Shown: in pieces, positions 5,436 to 14,171 of the stretch
Numbering within the stretch: position 1 is the first letter of the stretch
How the letters are laid out: each line of letters opens with the position of its first letter
Assembly: GCF_900114245.1 (NCBI RefSeq)
Contig: NZ_FOSK01000006.1
Span: forward strand, 312,647 to 353,031
Reading direction: 5' to 3'
Origin: Pseudovibrio ascidiaceicola
GTDB lineage: Bacteria; Pseudomonadota; Alphaproteobacteria; Rhizobiales; Stappiaceae
Length of the DNA: 40,385 nucleotides
The notes under the pieces: generated by a model
Told to the model about the DNA's origin: nothing
What the model saw: only the letters and a program-made list of their open reading frames with translations
The model's database searches: none
Program-made: the position numbers and the translations under genes

Positions 5436-8189
5436 ATGGACGATCTTCTCAGAGAGTTTCTCACTGAGACCAATGAAAGCCTGGATGTTGTAGACGTTGA
5501 GTTGGTGAAGTTCGAGCAAGAGCCGAATAACGCCACCATTCTAAATAACATTTTCAGGTTAGTGCATACAATCAAAGGCACCTGTGGGTTCTTGGGCCTG
5601 CCGCGTCTGGAAGCGATTGCTCATGCTGCTGAAACCCTGATGGGCAAGTTCCGCGACGGTGTTCCTGTAACACACGAAGCGGTAACGCTTGTCCTCGCTT
5701 CTATTGATCGCATTAAAGATATTCTTGCGGATCTTGAGGCTGCTAACGGTGCTGAGCCTGATGGCACGGACCGTGATCTGATTGATGAGCTGGAACGCCT
5801 TTCCTTAAGCGCTGACAATGACGACATGGCTGACGAAATGGCGGCAGCGATGGCGGAAGAAAAAGCTGCTGAGGAAGAAGTCGGCACCGACATCTATCAG
5901 GTGCTGGAGCGGCCTCTGCGTCCTGGTGAAGTTTCTCTTGATGATCTTGAACGCGCTTTCCAGGAAGCTGAAGTTGAGATTGAACTGCCTGCAGTTGAAG
6001 AAGAAACTGAGGAAGACAGCGATGCTGTTGCAGCAGCTGGTGCTGATGTGGCGGAAGCGAAGACTTCTCAGAAAGAAGTTGCCAAGCCGAAGAACCCAAG
6101 CGCAAAAGGTAAGGCATCTGGTCAAGGTGTTTCCAACCAGTCCATTCGTGTGAATGTTGAGACTTTGGAACATTTGATGACGATGGTTTCTGAACTGGTG
6201 CTGACACGCAACCAGCTTCTGGAAATCGTGCGTCGTCATGAAGACAGCGAATTTAAAGTTCCACTTCAGCGTTTGTCTAACGTTACCGGTGAGTTGCAGG
6301 AAGGGGTCATGAAGACCCGCATGCAGCCAATCGGGAATGCATGGCAGAAGCTTCCACGTATTGTTCGCGATCTTTCTCAGGAACTCGATAAGCCTATCGG
6401 TCTTGAGATGATTGGTGCGGAAACAGAACTTGATCGTCAGGTTCTGGAGCTCATCAAGGATCCGCTGACACATATGATCCGTAACTCTGCCGACCATGGT
6501 CTGGAAGAGCCTGCAGATCGTGTGGCTGCTGGTAAGCCTGAGAAGGGTAACATCACCCTTTCTGCTTATCACGAAGGCGGACATATCATCATCGAAGTGA
6601 AGGATGATGGTCGTGGTCTGAACCTTGAGAAGATCAAGGAAAAAGCGCTTAAGAACGGTGTGACCACTGAAGCTGAACTTGAAAAGATGGCAGATCATCA
6701 GATCTACAAGTTCATCTTTGCTGCTGGCTTCTCTACCGCTACCAACGTGACCAGCGTATCTGGTCGTGGCGTTGGCATGGATGTTGTGCGGAACAATGTT
6801 GAGCTCATTGGTGGTTCGATCGATCTGCGCTCGACACCAGGTCGTGGTTCCAGCTTCATCATCAAGATCCCGCTGACACTCGCTATTGTATCCACGTTGA
6901 TCGTGGAAGCTGGTGGTGACCGTTATGCGATCCCTCAGCTGTCTGTTGTTGAGCTGGTTCGCGTTCAGTCTAACTCTGAACATCGCATCGAACGTCTTAA
7001 AGATCGTCCTGTTCTGCGCCTGCGCAGTAAGCTGCTGCCATTGGTGCATATGTCGGAACTGCTTGGTCAGACTGAAGAGGCTGACCTTGATGAAGACAAC
7101 GGCTTTATCGTTGTGATGCAGGTTGGCAGTCAGTCCTTCGGCGTTGTTGTTGATGGTGTGTTCCACACCGAAGAGATTGTTGTGAAGCCTATGTCTTCCA
7201 TGCTCCGCAACATCAACATGTTCTCCGGTAACACCATTCTTGGTGACGGTTCTGTGATCATGATCATTGATCCGAACGGCGTTGCAAGTGCGATGGCGAG
7301 CCATGCTTCCGGTACTCTGACCGATACAGCTGAAGATGAGTACGAAAACGCTGAGGATCATGTGATTGATGCTGACGCGCCAATCTCGCTGCTGCTGTTC
7401 CGTGCTGGTTCTGATGAGCCGAAAGCCGTTCCGCTGTCGCTGGTGACACGCCTTGAAGAGTTTGATGTCAACAAGATCGAACATTCCAATGGTCGTGATC
7501 TGGTACAGTACCGCGGTTCGCTGATGCCTCTGGTCTACGTCAATGAAGGGGATCGTCATAAGTCTGAGGGTACTCAGCCTATGTTGGTGTTCTCTGACAA
7601 TGGTCGTTCAATGGGTCTGGTTGTTGATCAGATCGTGGACATTGTTGAAGACCGGATGACGATTGAGGTGCTTTCTGAGCGTCAGGGTGTGCTTGGTTCT
7701 GCGATCATTCGTGAGCGTGCTACCGAAGTTATCGACCTCGGTTACTACTTGCCATTGGCCTTTGACGACTGGTTCATGCGTAAAGAAGTTGATACGACAA
7801 CGAAGGTGAGAAAACTTCTCTTCCTCGATGACAGTGCATTCTTCCGCAACATGCTGACGCCGGTTCTGAAAGCTGCTGGTTATGATGTCACCGTTTGCTC
7901 CAGTGCCCAAAGTGGCTACGAGTTGATGGAAAAAGGCACTGACTTTGCTGCGATTGTGACCGATATCGAGATGCCGGACATCAGTGGCTATGAGTTCTGT
8001 GAGAGCCTGCGCCGTGATACCCGCTTCCGTCATATGCCAATCATCGCGCTCTCCGCAGTTGTGACACCGGCTTCTATCGAAAAAGGCCGTCAGGCCGGGT
8101 TCGATGATTATGTGGCCAAGTTTGACCGTCCAGGTCTGTTGGCAGCGCTCAAAGATGTTTTGACCAATGAATTCGGGGTTGCAGCATGA
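5436..8189 (+). CDS. cheA: Chemotaxis histidine kinase CheA with two CheW-like domains and a C-terminal receiver
   Basis: This 917-residue hybrid kinase is read from the ATG giving MDDLLREFLTETNES, the usual CheA start; a GTG nine bases upstream is possible. Domain order: HPt at ~1-105 with phospho-His44 in LVHTIKG; an acidic Ala/Glu-rich linker at ~125-230 in place of a clear P2; a dimerisation domain from ~235 (IRVNVETLEHLMTMVSEL); an ATPase domain with HMIRNSADHGLE (N box), DDGRGLN and GRGVGMDVV; one CheW-like domain at ~475-610 and a second at ~640-770; then a receiver from ~790 with FLDD and IVTDIEMPD. The receiver makes it a CheA-REC hybrid, which can act as an internal phosphate sink (known for such hybrids). 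It overlaps cheW by 4 bases (ATGA), so the two are translationally coupled. Confidence 0.96.
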   Translation: MDDLLREFLTETNESLDVVDVELVKFEQEPNNATILNNIFRLVHTIKGTCGFLGLPRLEAIAHAAETLMGKFRDGVPVTHEAVTLVLASIDRIKDILADLEAANGAEPDGTDRDLIDELERLSLSADNDDMADEMAAAMAEEKAAEEEVGTDIYQVLERPLRPGEVSLDDLERAFQEAEVEIELPAVEEETEEDSDAVAAAGADVAEAKTSQKEVAKPKNPSAKGKASGQGVSNQSIRVNVETLEHLMTMVSELVLTRNQLLEIVRRHEDSEFKVPLQRLSNVTGELQEGVMKTRMQPIGNAWQKLPRIVRDLSQELDKPIGLEMIGAETELDRQVLELIKDPLTHMIRNSADHGLEEPADRVAAGKPEKGNITLSAYHEGGHIIIEVKDDGRGLNLEKIKEKALKNGVTTEAELEKMADHQIYKFIFAAGFSTATNVTSVSGRGVGMDVVRNNVELIGGSIDLRSTPGRGSSFIIKIPLTLAIVSTLIVEAGGDRYAIPQLSVVELVRVQSNSEHRIERLKDRPVLRLRSKLLPLVHMSELLGQTEEADLDEDNGFIVVMQVGSQSFGVVVDGVFHTEEIVVKPMSSMLRNINMFSGNTILGDGSVIMIIDPNGVASAMASHASGTLTDTAEDEYENAEDHVIDADAPISLLLFRAGSDEPKAVPLSLVTRLEEFDVNKIEHSNGRDLVQYRGSLMPLVYVNEGDRHKSEGTQPMLVFSDNGRSMGLVVDQIVDIVEDRMTIEVLSERQGVLGSAIIRERATEVIDLGYYLPLAFDDWFMRKEVDTTTKVRKLLFLDDSAFFRNMLTPVLKAAGYDVTVCSSAQSGYELMEKGTDFAAIVTDIEMPDISGYEFCESLRRDTRFRHMPIIALSAVVTPASIEKGRQAGFDDYVAKFDRPGLLAALKDVLTNEFGVAA

Positions 8190-8683
8190 CCGCTCATAAG
8201 CTCACCACAGTCGACGGTGATGACAACCGTCAGGGCAGTGCCGATCACATCCAGTATGTGACTGTTGTGATTGGCAGCCAGTTGTTCGGTCTGCCGATTT
8301 CGCAGGTGCATGATGTTTTTGTTCCTGAAAAAGTAACGCAGGTTCCTTTGGCTCCGCCTGAAGTGGAAGGGGTGCTGAACCTGCGTGGGCGCATTGTGAC
8401 TGCTATCAATATGCGTCGTAAGCTTCATCTCAAGCCAAATGATGCTGACCAAGGCATGATGGCTGTTGGTATTGAGTACAAAGGGGAGTCCTATGGCCTT
8501 GTTATTGATGCTGTAGGAGAGGTACTCAACTTGCCAAGAAACGAGATGGAAGCAAACCCATCCAACCTTGATTTCCGTTGGGCCGAAATTTCCGGCGGGG
8601 TTCATCGTCTGGACGGGCGATTGATGGTGGTTCTTGACGTGGACCGTCTGCTCAGCTCCCTGATTGAACCTAAAGCTGCGTAA
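8186..8683 (+). CDS. cheW: Chemotaxis coupling protein CheW
   Basis: This 165-residue scaffold protein links CheA to chemoreceptor tips at the inner membrane. A ~25-residue polar N-terminal extension is followed by a single CheW domain: YVTVVIGSQLFGLPISQVHDVF, then the conserved EGVLNLRGRIVTAINMRRKL core and YGLVIDAVGEVL. The ATG overlaps the cheA stop by 4 bases. No chemoreceptor gene is present in the window, so receptors must be encoded elsewhere. Confidence 0.95.
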   Translation: MTAHKLTTVDGDDNRQGSADHIQYVTVVIGSQLFGLPISQVHDVFVPEKVTQVPLAPPEVEGVLNLRGRIVTAINMRRKLHLKPNDADQGMMAVGIEYKGESYGLVIDAVGEVLNLPRNEMEANPSNLDFRWAEISGGVHRLDGRLMVVLDVDRLLSSLIEPKAA

Positions 8684-8714
8684 AGCATACCTTCGAAGCG
8701 AGAGAGCCGATTTA

Positions 8715-9080
8715 ATGAAAAAGTGTCTGGTTGTTGACGATTCCAGCGTAATCCGCAAAGTGGCCCGCCGCATTCTGGAGGACATTGGATTTGAAATCAC
8801 CGAGGCCGAGGACGGACAGAAGGCACTTGATGCTTGTAAAGCGTCAATGCCGGATGCGGTTCTGTTGGACTGGAATATGCCTGTCATGGACGGGCTGGAG
8901 TTTTTGGCCAAGCTTCGTGAGGAAGACGGCGGGGAAGACCCAATTGTTGTTTTCTGTACGACAGAGAACGACGTTGCTCATATCACCAAGGCTATCCGGG
9001 CCGGTGCGAACGAATACATTATGAAACCGTTTGATCGGGAGATTCTTTCAGCGAAATTTCAGGAAGTTGGATTGGTCTAA
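8715..9080 (+). CDS. cheY: Chemotaxis response regulator CheY
   Basis: This 121-residue stand-alone receiver starts at the ATG giving MKKCLVVDDSS, with GAGAG about 8-12 bases upstream. The open frame further upstream runs into the end of cheW and is not needed. The acidic pocket is Asp8-Asp9, the phosphorylation site is Asp52 (LLDWNMP), the switch Thr is in FCTTEND and the conserved Lys is in IMKPFD. It is expected to carry the CheA phosphate to the flagellar switch. There is no cheZ in the operon, as usual in this class, where a receiver sink (here possibly CheA's own) replaces the phosphatase. Confidence 0.95.
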   Translation: MKKCLVVDDSSVIRKVARRILEDIGFEITEAEDGQKALDACKASMPDAVLLDWNMPVMDGLEFLAKLREEDGGEDPIVVFCTTENDVAHITKAIRAGANEYIMKPFDREILSAKFQEVGLV

Positions 9081-9083
9081 GTA

Positions 9084-10340
9084 ATGGATATGGGCCGGCT
9101 GGGCATGTATGCAAAAGTTGAGGAGCCGAAGTCAGAGAGATCTGGTCAGATGGCACCTATCCGGGTCATGGTCGTAGACGATTCCGTTGTTATTCGTGGG
9201 CTTTTCAGCAGGTGGATTGAAGCAGATCCAGATCTTGAAGTTGCTGCAACCCATCGTAATGGTGAATTGGCTGTAAAAGATATTGAGCGCAGCAACCCTG
9301 ATGTGGTTGTGCTCGATGTTGAAATGCCCGTGATGGATGGCCTGACAGCTCTCCCGAAACTTCTTGAGAAGAAACGCGATCTTATCATTGTGATGGCTTC
9401 TACGCTGACGCGACGGAATGCTGAAGTGAGTTTGAAGGCTCTTTCTCTTGGTGCCACCGATTATGTCGCCAAGCCTGAAACGACTGGCCAAACAGCTGGT
9501 GCGGTTGAGTTTCAGAGGGAATTGCTGGAAAAACTGCGGTTGCTTGGGCGCGGTGGGAAGCGCGTTAAGCGGACCAGAACGACAGCAGAACCTGCTCGTA
9601 GAATGCGTGCCGAGATCGTCAATGATCCGCACAAAAAACAGAATGATGCCCTTGCTGAGAGAACTGAAGCGCGTGCGGCGTTGCGACGTCCTCGCGGGAT
9701 GGGGCTAAATGCTGCTGGAAAGCAGGAGATTACGCTCAGATCGTATTCTTCGGTCGTGCCGCGTGCTCTTGTGATTGGCAGCTCTACCGGAGGGCCACAA
9801 GCGCTCCAGCGTGTGCTGACTGATGCACGCGATGGTTTGCTGAGGGTGCCTGTTGTGATTACGCAGCATATGCCGCGTACGTTCACGACAATTCTGGCAG
9901 AGCATTTACATAAACAACTTCAGCTTCCTTCAAAAGAAGCTGAGCACATGGATGTATTGAAACCTGGGCACGTTTATGTCGCTCCAGGCGGAATTCATTT
10001 GAAAATCGGCAAGCAGAACGGGCAGGCGGTTTCGTTGCTCGAAGACGGAGCTCCCGTCAATTTCTGTAAGCCATCTGTGGATCCACTTTTTGAAAGTGCA
10101 GCCGAAGTTTTCGGTACCGCGTGTTTGGCACTCGTTTTGACCGGTATGGGCAGTGATGGCGCAAGTGGCGTCAATGTCATTGCAGGTAAAGGCGGTAGCG
10201 TCATCGCGCAGGATGAGGCCTCCAGTGTTGTCTGGGGGATGCCAGGTGCTGCTGCCCGTACTGGGAACTGCAGCGGTATCGTGCCTCTCGATCAGATTGG
10301 TGCACATGTCAAGCGTATCTTAAAAGGAGCCGCGCGATGA
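9084..10340 (+). CDS. cheB: Chemotaxis protein-glutamate methylesterase CheB
   Basis: This CheB removes methyl groups from chemoreceptor glutamates. Its receiver spans ~25-145, with phospho-Asp78 in VVVLDVEMPVMDG. A basic linker of ~75 residues (GGKRVKRTRTT...) is longer than usual. The methylesterase domain has the catalytic triad Ser234 (GSSTGG), His262 (ITQHMP) and Asp358 (LTGMGSDGA). At 418 residues it exceeds typical CheB. The N-terminus is uncertain: the ATG used here has no clear Shine-Dalgarno, and the in-frame ATG at 9150 (MAPIRVMVVDD) gives the usual family start. It overlaps cheR by 4 bases. Confidence 0.94.
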   Translation: MDMGRLGMYAKVEEPKSERSGQMAPIRVMVVDDSVVIRGLFSRWIEADPDLEVAATHRNGELAVKDIERSNPDVVVLDVEMPVMDGLTALPKLLEKKRDLIIVMASTLTRRNAEVSLKALSLGATDYVAKPETTGQTAGAVEFQRELLEKLRLLGRGGKRVKRTRTTAEPARRMRAEIVNDPHKKQNDALAERTEARAALRRPRGMGLNAAGKQEITLRSYSSVVPRALVIGSSTGGPQALQRVLTDARDGLLRVPVVITQHMPRTFTTILAEHLHKQLQLPSKEAEHMDVLKPGHVYVAPGGIHLKIGKQNGQAVSLLEDGAPVNFCKPSVDPLFESAAEVFGTACLALVLTGMGSDGASGVNVIAGKGGSVIAQDEASSVVWGMPGAAARTGNCSGIVPLDQIGAHVKRILKGAAR

Positions 10341-11263
10341 TGACTTCTGAATATGATTTCTTGAAGAAATTTCTGAAATCCCGTAGCGGCCTCGTTCTTT
10401 CCGATGAAAAGCAGTATCTGGTCGAAAGCCGACTGATGCCAGTTGCTCGACGTCACAGCCTGAATGGATTGAGTGAGCTTATTCTTGCGATCAGCAAGCC
10501 GGGCTCCATGTCTATGCAGAATGATGTGGTCGAAGCTATGACGACCAATGAGTCATTCTTCTTCCGTGACAAGAGCCCTTTCGAGAACTTCCGGAATGTG
10601 ATGCTTCCTCATTTGCTTGAGGCTCGTAAAACACGCCGGAGTGCGCGCATCTGGTGTGCGGCGGCGTCTACTGGTCAGGAACCTTATTCTCTCAGCATGT
10701 ATCTGAAAGAAGACAAGGCCAAGATCGGTACATTCCGTTTCGAAATTCTGGGAACTGACATTTCTACCGAAGTGCTGGAAAAGGCGCGTACTGGTATCTA
10801 CAGCCAGTTCGAGGTTCAGCGTGGTCTGCCTATTCAGATGCTGTTGAAGTACTTCTCGCAGCAGGGTGAGCTGTGGCAGATGGCTCCGGAAATCCGGGCT
10901 ATGGTGCAGTGGCGTAAGCTGAACCTGCTGGAAAACTTCAGCCATCTCGGCGAGTTTGACGTGGTCTTCTGCCGTAATGTGCTGATCTACTTTGATCAAC
11001 AGACGAAGATTGATGTGCTTAACCGCATCTATCGGCAGTTACCGGATGACGGTTTCCTCGTGCTTGGTGCTGCGGAAACTGTGGTTGGTTTGACGGATGG
11101 CTTTGAGCCCTATCCAAATCTGCGTGGTGTATACCGCAAGAAGCAGGCTGCAAGCCGTCCGGCTGGTTCCTCCAGCTTCTCACGCTCTACAGCAAAGCCC
11201 TCGACCACACCTTCCAAAACGCGGCCTACCATTCAGGCCTTAGCAACTGGTTCCCGGTTTTAG
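10337..11263 (+). CDS. cheR: Chemoreceptor methyltransferase CheR
   Basis: This 308-residue SAM-dependent methyltransferase methylates receptor glutamates, opposing CheB. The N-terminal helical domain is followed by the signature MTTNESFFFRD. Next come the SAM-binding loop IWCAAASTGQEPYS, ILGTDIS and the family motif VVFCRNVLIYF. The last ~40 residues are Ser/Thr/Pro-rich and poorly structured. AAGGAG lies 7 bases before the start, and the ATGA overlap with cheB indicates coupling. It is the last gene of the operon, followed by a strong terminator. Confidence 0.96.
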   Translation: MMTSEYDFLKKFLKSRSGLVLSDEKQYLVESRLMPVARRHSLNGLSELILAISKPGSMSMQNDVVEAMTTNESFFFRDKSPFENFRNVMLPHLLEARKTRRSARIWCAAASTGQEPYSLSMYLKEDKAKIGTFRFEILGTDISTEVLEKARTGIYSQFEVQRGLPIQMLLKYFSQQGELWQMAPEIRAMVQWRKLNLLENFSHLGEFDVVFCRNVLIYFDQQTKIDVLNRIYRQLPDDGFLVLGAAETVVGLTDGFEPYPNLRGVYRKKQAASRPAGSSSFSRSTAKPSTTPSKTRPTIQALATGSRF

Positions 11264-11280
11264 GGATATAGAATGAAACA

Positions 11281-11307
11281 GGCCAGCAGCTTTGCTGGCC
11301 TTTTTTA
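11281..11307 (+). terminator. Intrinsic terminator of the che operon
   Basis: An 8-bp GC-rich perfect stem (GGCCAGCA / TGCTGGCC, 4-nt loop) is followed by TTTTTTATT. Confidence 0.92.
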
Positions 11308-11320
11308 TTGAACTTGGTGT

Positions 11321-11385
11321 GTTCATATGTCTTCACGCACTAAGCTCTCACTCTTTATTTTATGCGTATTCTTATTCGCAAACCG
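11321..11385. repeat. Dispersed intergenic repeat, copy B
   Basis: This is the partner of 1679-1742, in the same orientation relative to the upstream gene. It lies just past the che terminator. The similarity extends from GTTCAT to GCAAACCG. Alphaproteobacterial genomes commonly carry such noncoding elements with a GCGTATTCTTATTCGC-like core. Confidence 0.6.
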
Positions 11386-11433
11386 CAGCTGCTCTTCGGA
11401 AATACGAGCTGACTCTCTCATTTTTTTGAACGA

Positions 11434-11492
11434 AAATTTACTATTTGACTGGTTGTCGTCAGTCGCAATTCAAGTTCAATGCGAGTAAATTT
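11434..11492. other. Nested inverted repeat upstream of the metallo-hydrolase gene
   Basis: The outer arms AAATTTACT and AGTAAATTT (9 bp) enclose a second inverted repeat, GACTG-N8-CAGTC, extended by ATTT/AAT. With copy B of the repeat, this is what occupies the 315-bp gap between cheR and the next gene. Its role, as operator or structured RNA, is unknown. Confidence 0.4.
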
Positions 11493-11578
11493 CTCCAAAC
11501 GATACTTAGAGTTTCCCGATAGTTTGTGACTGTTGACCACCTTTGTTTGTGGTGTGTCAGGCTAATGGAGTGTGAGTG

Positions 11579-12583
11579 ATGAGTTCTCGTGATTTCTTGA
11601 AATTGAGCCGGCGAGGTGCCCTTGCTCTGGGTGCAGGTGGATTGCTTGCAACAGGGATGCGGAGTTTGGAAGCTGCCGCAGAAACTCCGATTGAAAGTTC
11701 CGATCAGCGTGCGCCTGCAACTGAATTTCAGCTTGGTGAGTTCAAGGTCTACGCTTTACTCGATGGCACCTTTGTTGCTGAGCACCCGCAAGACACGTTT
11801 GGTATGGAGCAGACGAGTGAGGTGTTTGAAAAAGCGAGCCATGATCACTTTATCTCCTCCAACAAGTTCCGAGGTTTCTTCACACCGGTTCTGGTGAATA
11901 CAGGTGATGCACTCGTTTTGTTTGATACTGGACGGGGTGTTCTTGCTCAGCCGCAAAGTGGGAATTTGCTGAAGGCGCTGGCAACGGCAGGCATACGGCC
12001 CGGTGACATTGATGTGGTGGTGCTCACGCACATGCATGCGGACCATACGGGCGGACTGATGCAAAACGGCATTCCGACTTTTGCGAATGCGAGATATGTA
12101 ACGAGCCCGATTGAGTTCAACTACTGGGAAAAGCTTGGTCCAGCCGCAAATGGAAGCGCTCGCGTTTTTGCTGAAAATGTTCTGCCGCTCAAAGACAAGT
12201 TCGACTTTATCGATCCGGGCAGAGAAGTCGTTCCAGGTATCTCCGCCGTTGAGGCTTATGGCCACACACCCGGGCATATGGCGTATATGGTTGAAGCTAA
12301 CGGACGCAAGCTGATGCTCACAGCTGATACAGCCAACCACTTTGTATGGTCACTGGCCTATCCTGATTGGCGTGTGGTGTTTGACATCGACAAAGCGCGT
12401 GCAGCGGAAACGCGTCGGCGTATCTTCGGGATGATTGCGGAAGAACGCATTCCGTTTATTGGCTACCACATGCCGTTCCCTGCCATGGGCTTTGTTGAAG
12501 CTGTGGGAGAGGGCTTCCGATTTGTACCCGCAACTTATCAGCTGCAGCTTGGCCATGAGGATGAGCAGAACAGGCCTGAGTAA
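11579..12583 (+). CDS. Exported metallo-beta-lactamase-fold hydrolase
   Basis: This 334-residue enzyme has an N-terminal Tat-like signal (KLSRRGALALGAGGLLATG), so it is expected to be exported folded to the periplasm. The MBL fold shows the zinc motif HMHADH at ~151-156. Further metal ligands are the His in YGHTPGH and the Asp in TADTAN, and the C-terminal His is in IGYHMPFP. Relatives include quorum-quenching lactonases and other hydrolases of this superfamily, and the substrate cannot be told from sequence. The ATG at 11579 has GGAG eight bases upstream; a GTG one codon earlier is an alternative. It is a single gene, convergent with the EamA transporter, with only 3 bases between the stops. 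Confidence 0.85.
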   Translation: MSSRDFLKLSRRGALALGAGGLLATGMRSLEAAAETPIESSDQRAPATEFQLGEFKVYALLDGTFVAEHPQDTFGMEQTSEVFEKASHDHFISSNKFRGFFTPVLVNTGDALVLFDTGRGVLAQPQSGNLLKALATAGIRPGDIDVVVLTHMHADHTGGLMQNGIPTFANARYVTSPIEFNYWEKLGPAANGSARVFAENVLPLKDKFDFIDPGREVVPGISAVEAYGHTPGHMAYMVEANGRKLMLTADTANHFVWSLAYPDWRVVFDIDKARAAETRRRIFGMIAEERIPFIGYHMPFPAMGFVEAVGEGFRFVPATYQLQLGHEDEQNRPE

Positions 12584-12586
12584 CTG

Positions 12587-13432
12587 TCAGGGTGTGTTGG
12601 GTTTTCTCCGATAGGCGGAAATCCCAACACCGCAGAGCACCAATGTGGTCGCGATGATGAAGCGGCTATCAATGACCTCTGCCAGGAATACAATTCCACC
12701 GGCTGTTGCGATGATTGGTACGGTGAGCTGAGCAACTGCTGCGGTGCTTGTTTGTAACTGCGGAATGATTGCGTACCAGAGAGCATAGCCAAGTCCGGAG
12801 GTTATGGCACCGGAGATGATGGCGAGGAGAACGCCTGAAGCTGTGATTGTGGTTGTGTCCGGAAACAGAAGTAGCGCCAATGAGATGATTGGCACACCGT
12901 AGAGAAAGTTCATTCCTGTGTCTTTGAGCGGGTTTGCTGCGCCTCTACCGATGATGGAATAAATCCCCCAGCCGATGGCGGCAATTGTCATCAATCCTGC
13001 TCTAAGCGGGTCTATGCCTGTGTTTGAAGGAGAGAGAAGGTAAATGAGGCCGGAAAAGGCGAGCGCTGCGCCGATCCATTTTTGGAGTGTGAGGTTTTCG
13101 CGCTGAATGAATGCACCGATGAACATGGTGATTTGCACGGCTCCGAAGAGCAAAAGCGCACCGAAGCCAGCATCAAGGGAGATGTAAGCGTGCGAGAAGC
13201 CAAGAATGTAGGCACACAGCGCAAGGACTGCTGTGACGTTGGGCTTTGAGAGTGAGGGTTTATTGCCGCCCCGAAAGAAGATGAGTGCCAGAAGCATGAG
13301 TGCGCCAGCAGTAACGCGAATGCTGGCAAATGCAGATGGCCCAATCTCTCCGTCTGCCAGAGCAAGACGGTTCAGAACTGAGTTGGCGGCAAATGCGACC
13401 ATGACAATAGATGTAAGAATAAAAAGCCTCAT
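12587..13432 (-). CDS. EamA/DMT family transporter
   Basis: This ~281-residue inner-membrane protein is built from about ten hydrophobic segments in two repeated EamA halves. Typical signatures are the first helix with AFAANSVLNRLAL and, near the middle, AIGWGIYSIIGRGA. Proteins of the drug/metabolite superfamily export amino acids, metabolites or drugs; the substrate here is unknown. The ATG at 13432 (MRLFIL) starts directly with the first helix and is preferred. An ATG at 13468 would add 12 residues, and neither has a clear Shine-Dalgarno. No dedicated regulator is adjacent. Confidence 0.88.
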   Translation of the reverse strand: MRLFILTSIVMVAFAANSVLNRLALADGEIGPSAFASIRVTAGALMLLALIFFRGGNKPSLSKPNVTAVLALCAYILGFSHAYISLDAGFGALLLFGAVQITMFIGAFIQRENLTLQKWIGAALAFSGLIYLLSPSNTGIDPLRAGLMTIAAIGWGIYSIIGRGAANPLKDTGMNFLYGVPIISLALLLFPDTTTITASGVLLAIISGAITSGLGYALWYAIIPQLQTSTAAVAQLTVPIIATAGGIVFLAEVIDSRFIIATTLVLCGVGISAYRRKPNTP

Positions 13433-13500
13433 GGCCGCACCATGGCAACAAAGACCCATGATGGGCAATACACTTAGGCGTTATTGAAGGTGTTTTACCT

Positions 13501-13531
13501 GTTAGCCTCTGTACTGAGTGCAGAGGCTAAC
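13501..13531 (-). terminator. Probable terminator of the trmO-like gene
   Basis: A perfect 11-bp inverted repeat (GTTAGCCTCTG / CAGAGGCTAAC, 9-nt loop) lies 12 bases past the stop codon. The U-tract is poor on both strands, so termination is likely but not certain. Confidence 0.55.
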
Positions 13532-13542
13532 GGTTGGCTTTG

Positions 13543-14019
13543 CTATGTGAACTCAGCTGTCCAGTTGAAGTCGGCTGAAGCTTCATAGGATTGAGGCCAG
13601 TGTTTGCACCAGTCTGGTCCGTTGCTTTGTTCGACTTTGTCTGAAGCAGGGAAGTAGGGCTTTATGTCCAACAGCGGTGTCCCGGGTTCTGCGTCAATGT
13701 AAGGGATGGTGATGAGACCACTTTGCTCATCCACGTTCAGAAGTGAAACCAATGAGAGGCCGATTGGGTTCGGACGGGCAGGGGACCTTGAGGCAAACGT
13801 GCCGATCTCATTATTTGCTTTGGCATATGGAGCTGGGAACTGCAGAGTGCTCCGGTCTTGCTCTGTTACTGCCTGATCTGCCCACCACAGGATGAGTGCG
13901 TGGCTGAAATCTGACAGGTGCAGGAGGGCTGGCGTGTACTCTGGGTGGATATTGAGTTGGAACCGTCCGTTGGCTGCTGTGATGGTCCCGATAGATCTCA
14001 GGTCTGCAAGAGATTGCAT
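13543..14019 (-). CDS. TrmO-like tRNA (t6A37) N6-methyltransferase
   Basis: This 158-residue protein of the TsaA/UPF0066 (TrmO) family shows the hallmark GTFASRSPARPNPIGLS. It also has IGTI near the start and the motif GTPLLDIKPYFPASD. In E. coli TrmO methylates N6-threonylcarbamoyladenosine at position 37 of tRNA-Thr using SAM (established). The length is on the short side because the C-terminal extension of the E. coli protein is absent. The chosen ATG has GAGGA seven bases upstream; the longer frame upstream would need a TTG start with no Shine-Dalgarno. Single gene. Confidence 0.85.
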   Translation of the reverse strand: MQSLADLRSIGTITAANGRFQLNIHPEYTPALLHLSDFSHALILWWADQAVTEQDRSTLQFPAPYAKANNEIGTFASRSPARPNPIGLSLVSLLNVDEQSGLITIPYIDAEPGTPLLDIKPYFPASDKVEQSNGPDWCKHWPQSYEASADFNWTAEFT

Positions 14020-14171
14020 CTTCGTATCCTCGTGTGTTTCGGAAGTCATCAAGCTTGATGAACCGACCTTCCGCTTACTTTCATGAAAGTGCAAGCTTTG
14101 GCGACTTTGAGGATGAAGTTCTTTTGAATTCAGATGGTTATATCAGAATCAGAAGTATGTCTTCTTTCGGG

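Noticed and set aside
5805-7559. Long (584-residue) open frame antisense to cheA
   Set aside because: It lies wholly within a well-supported gene; biased codon use produces long antisense frames, and the translation is His/Asn/Arg-rich with no domain.
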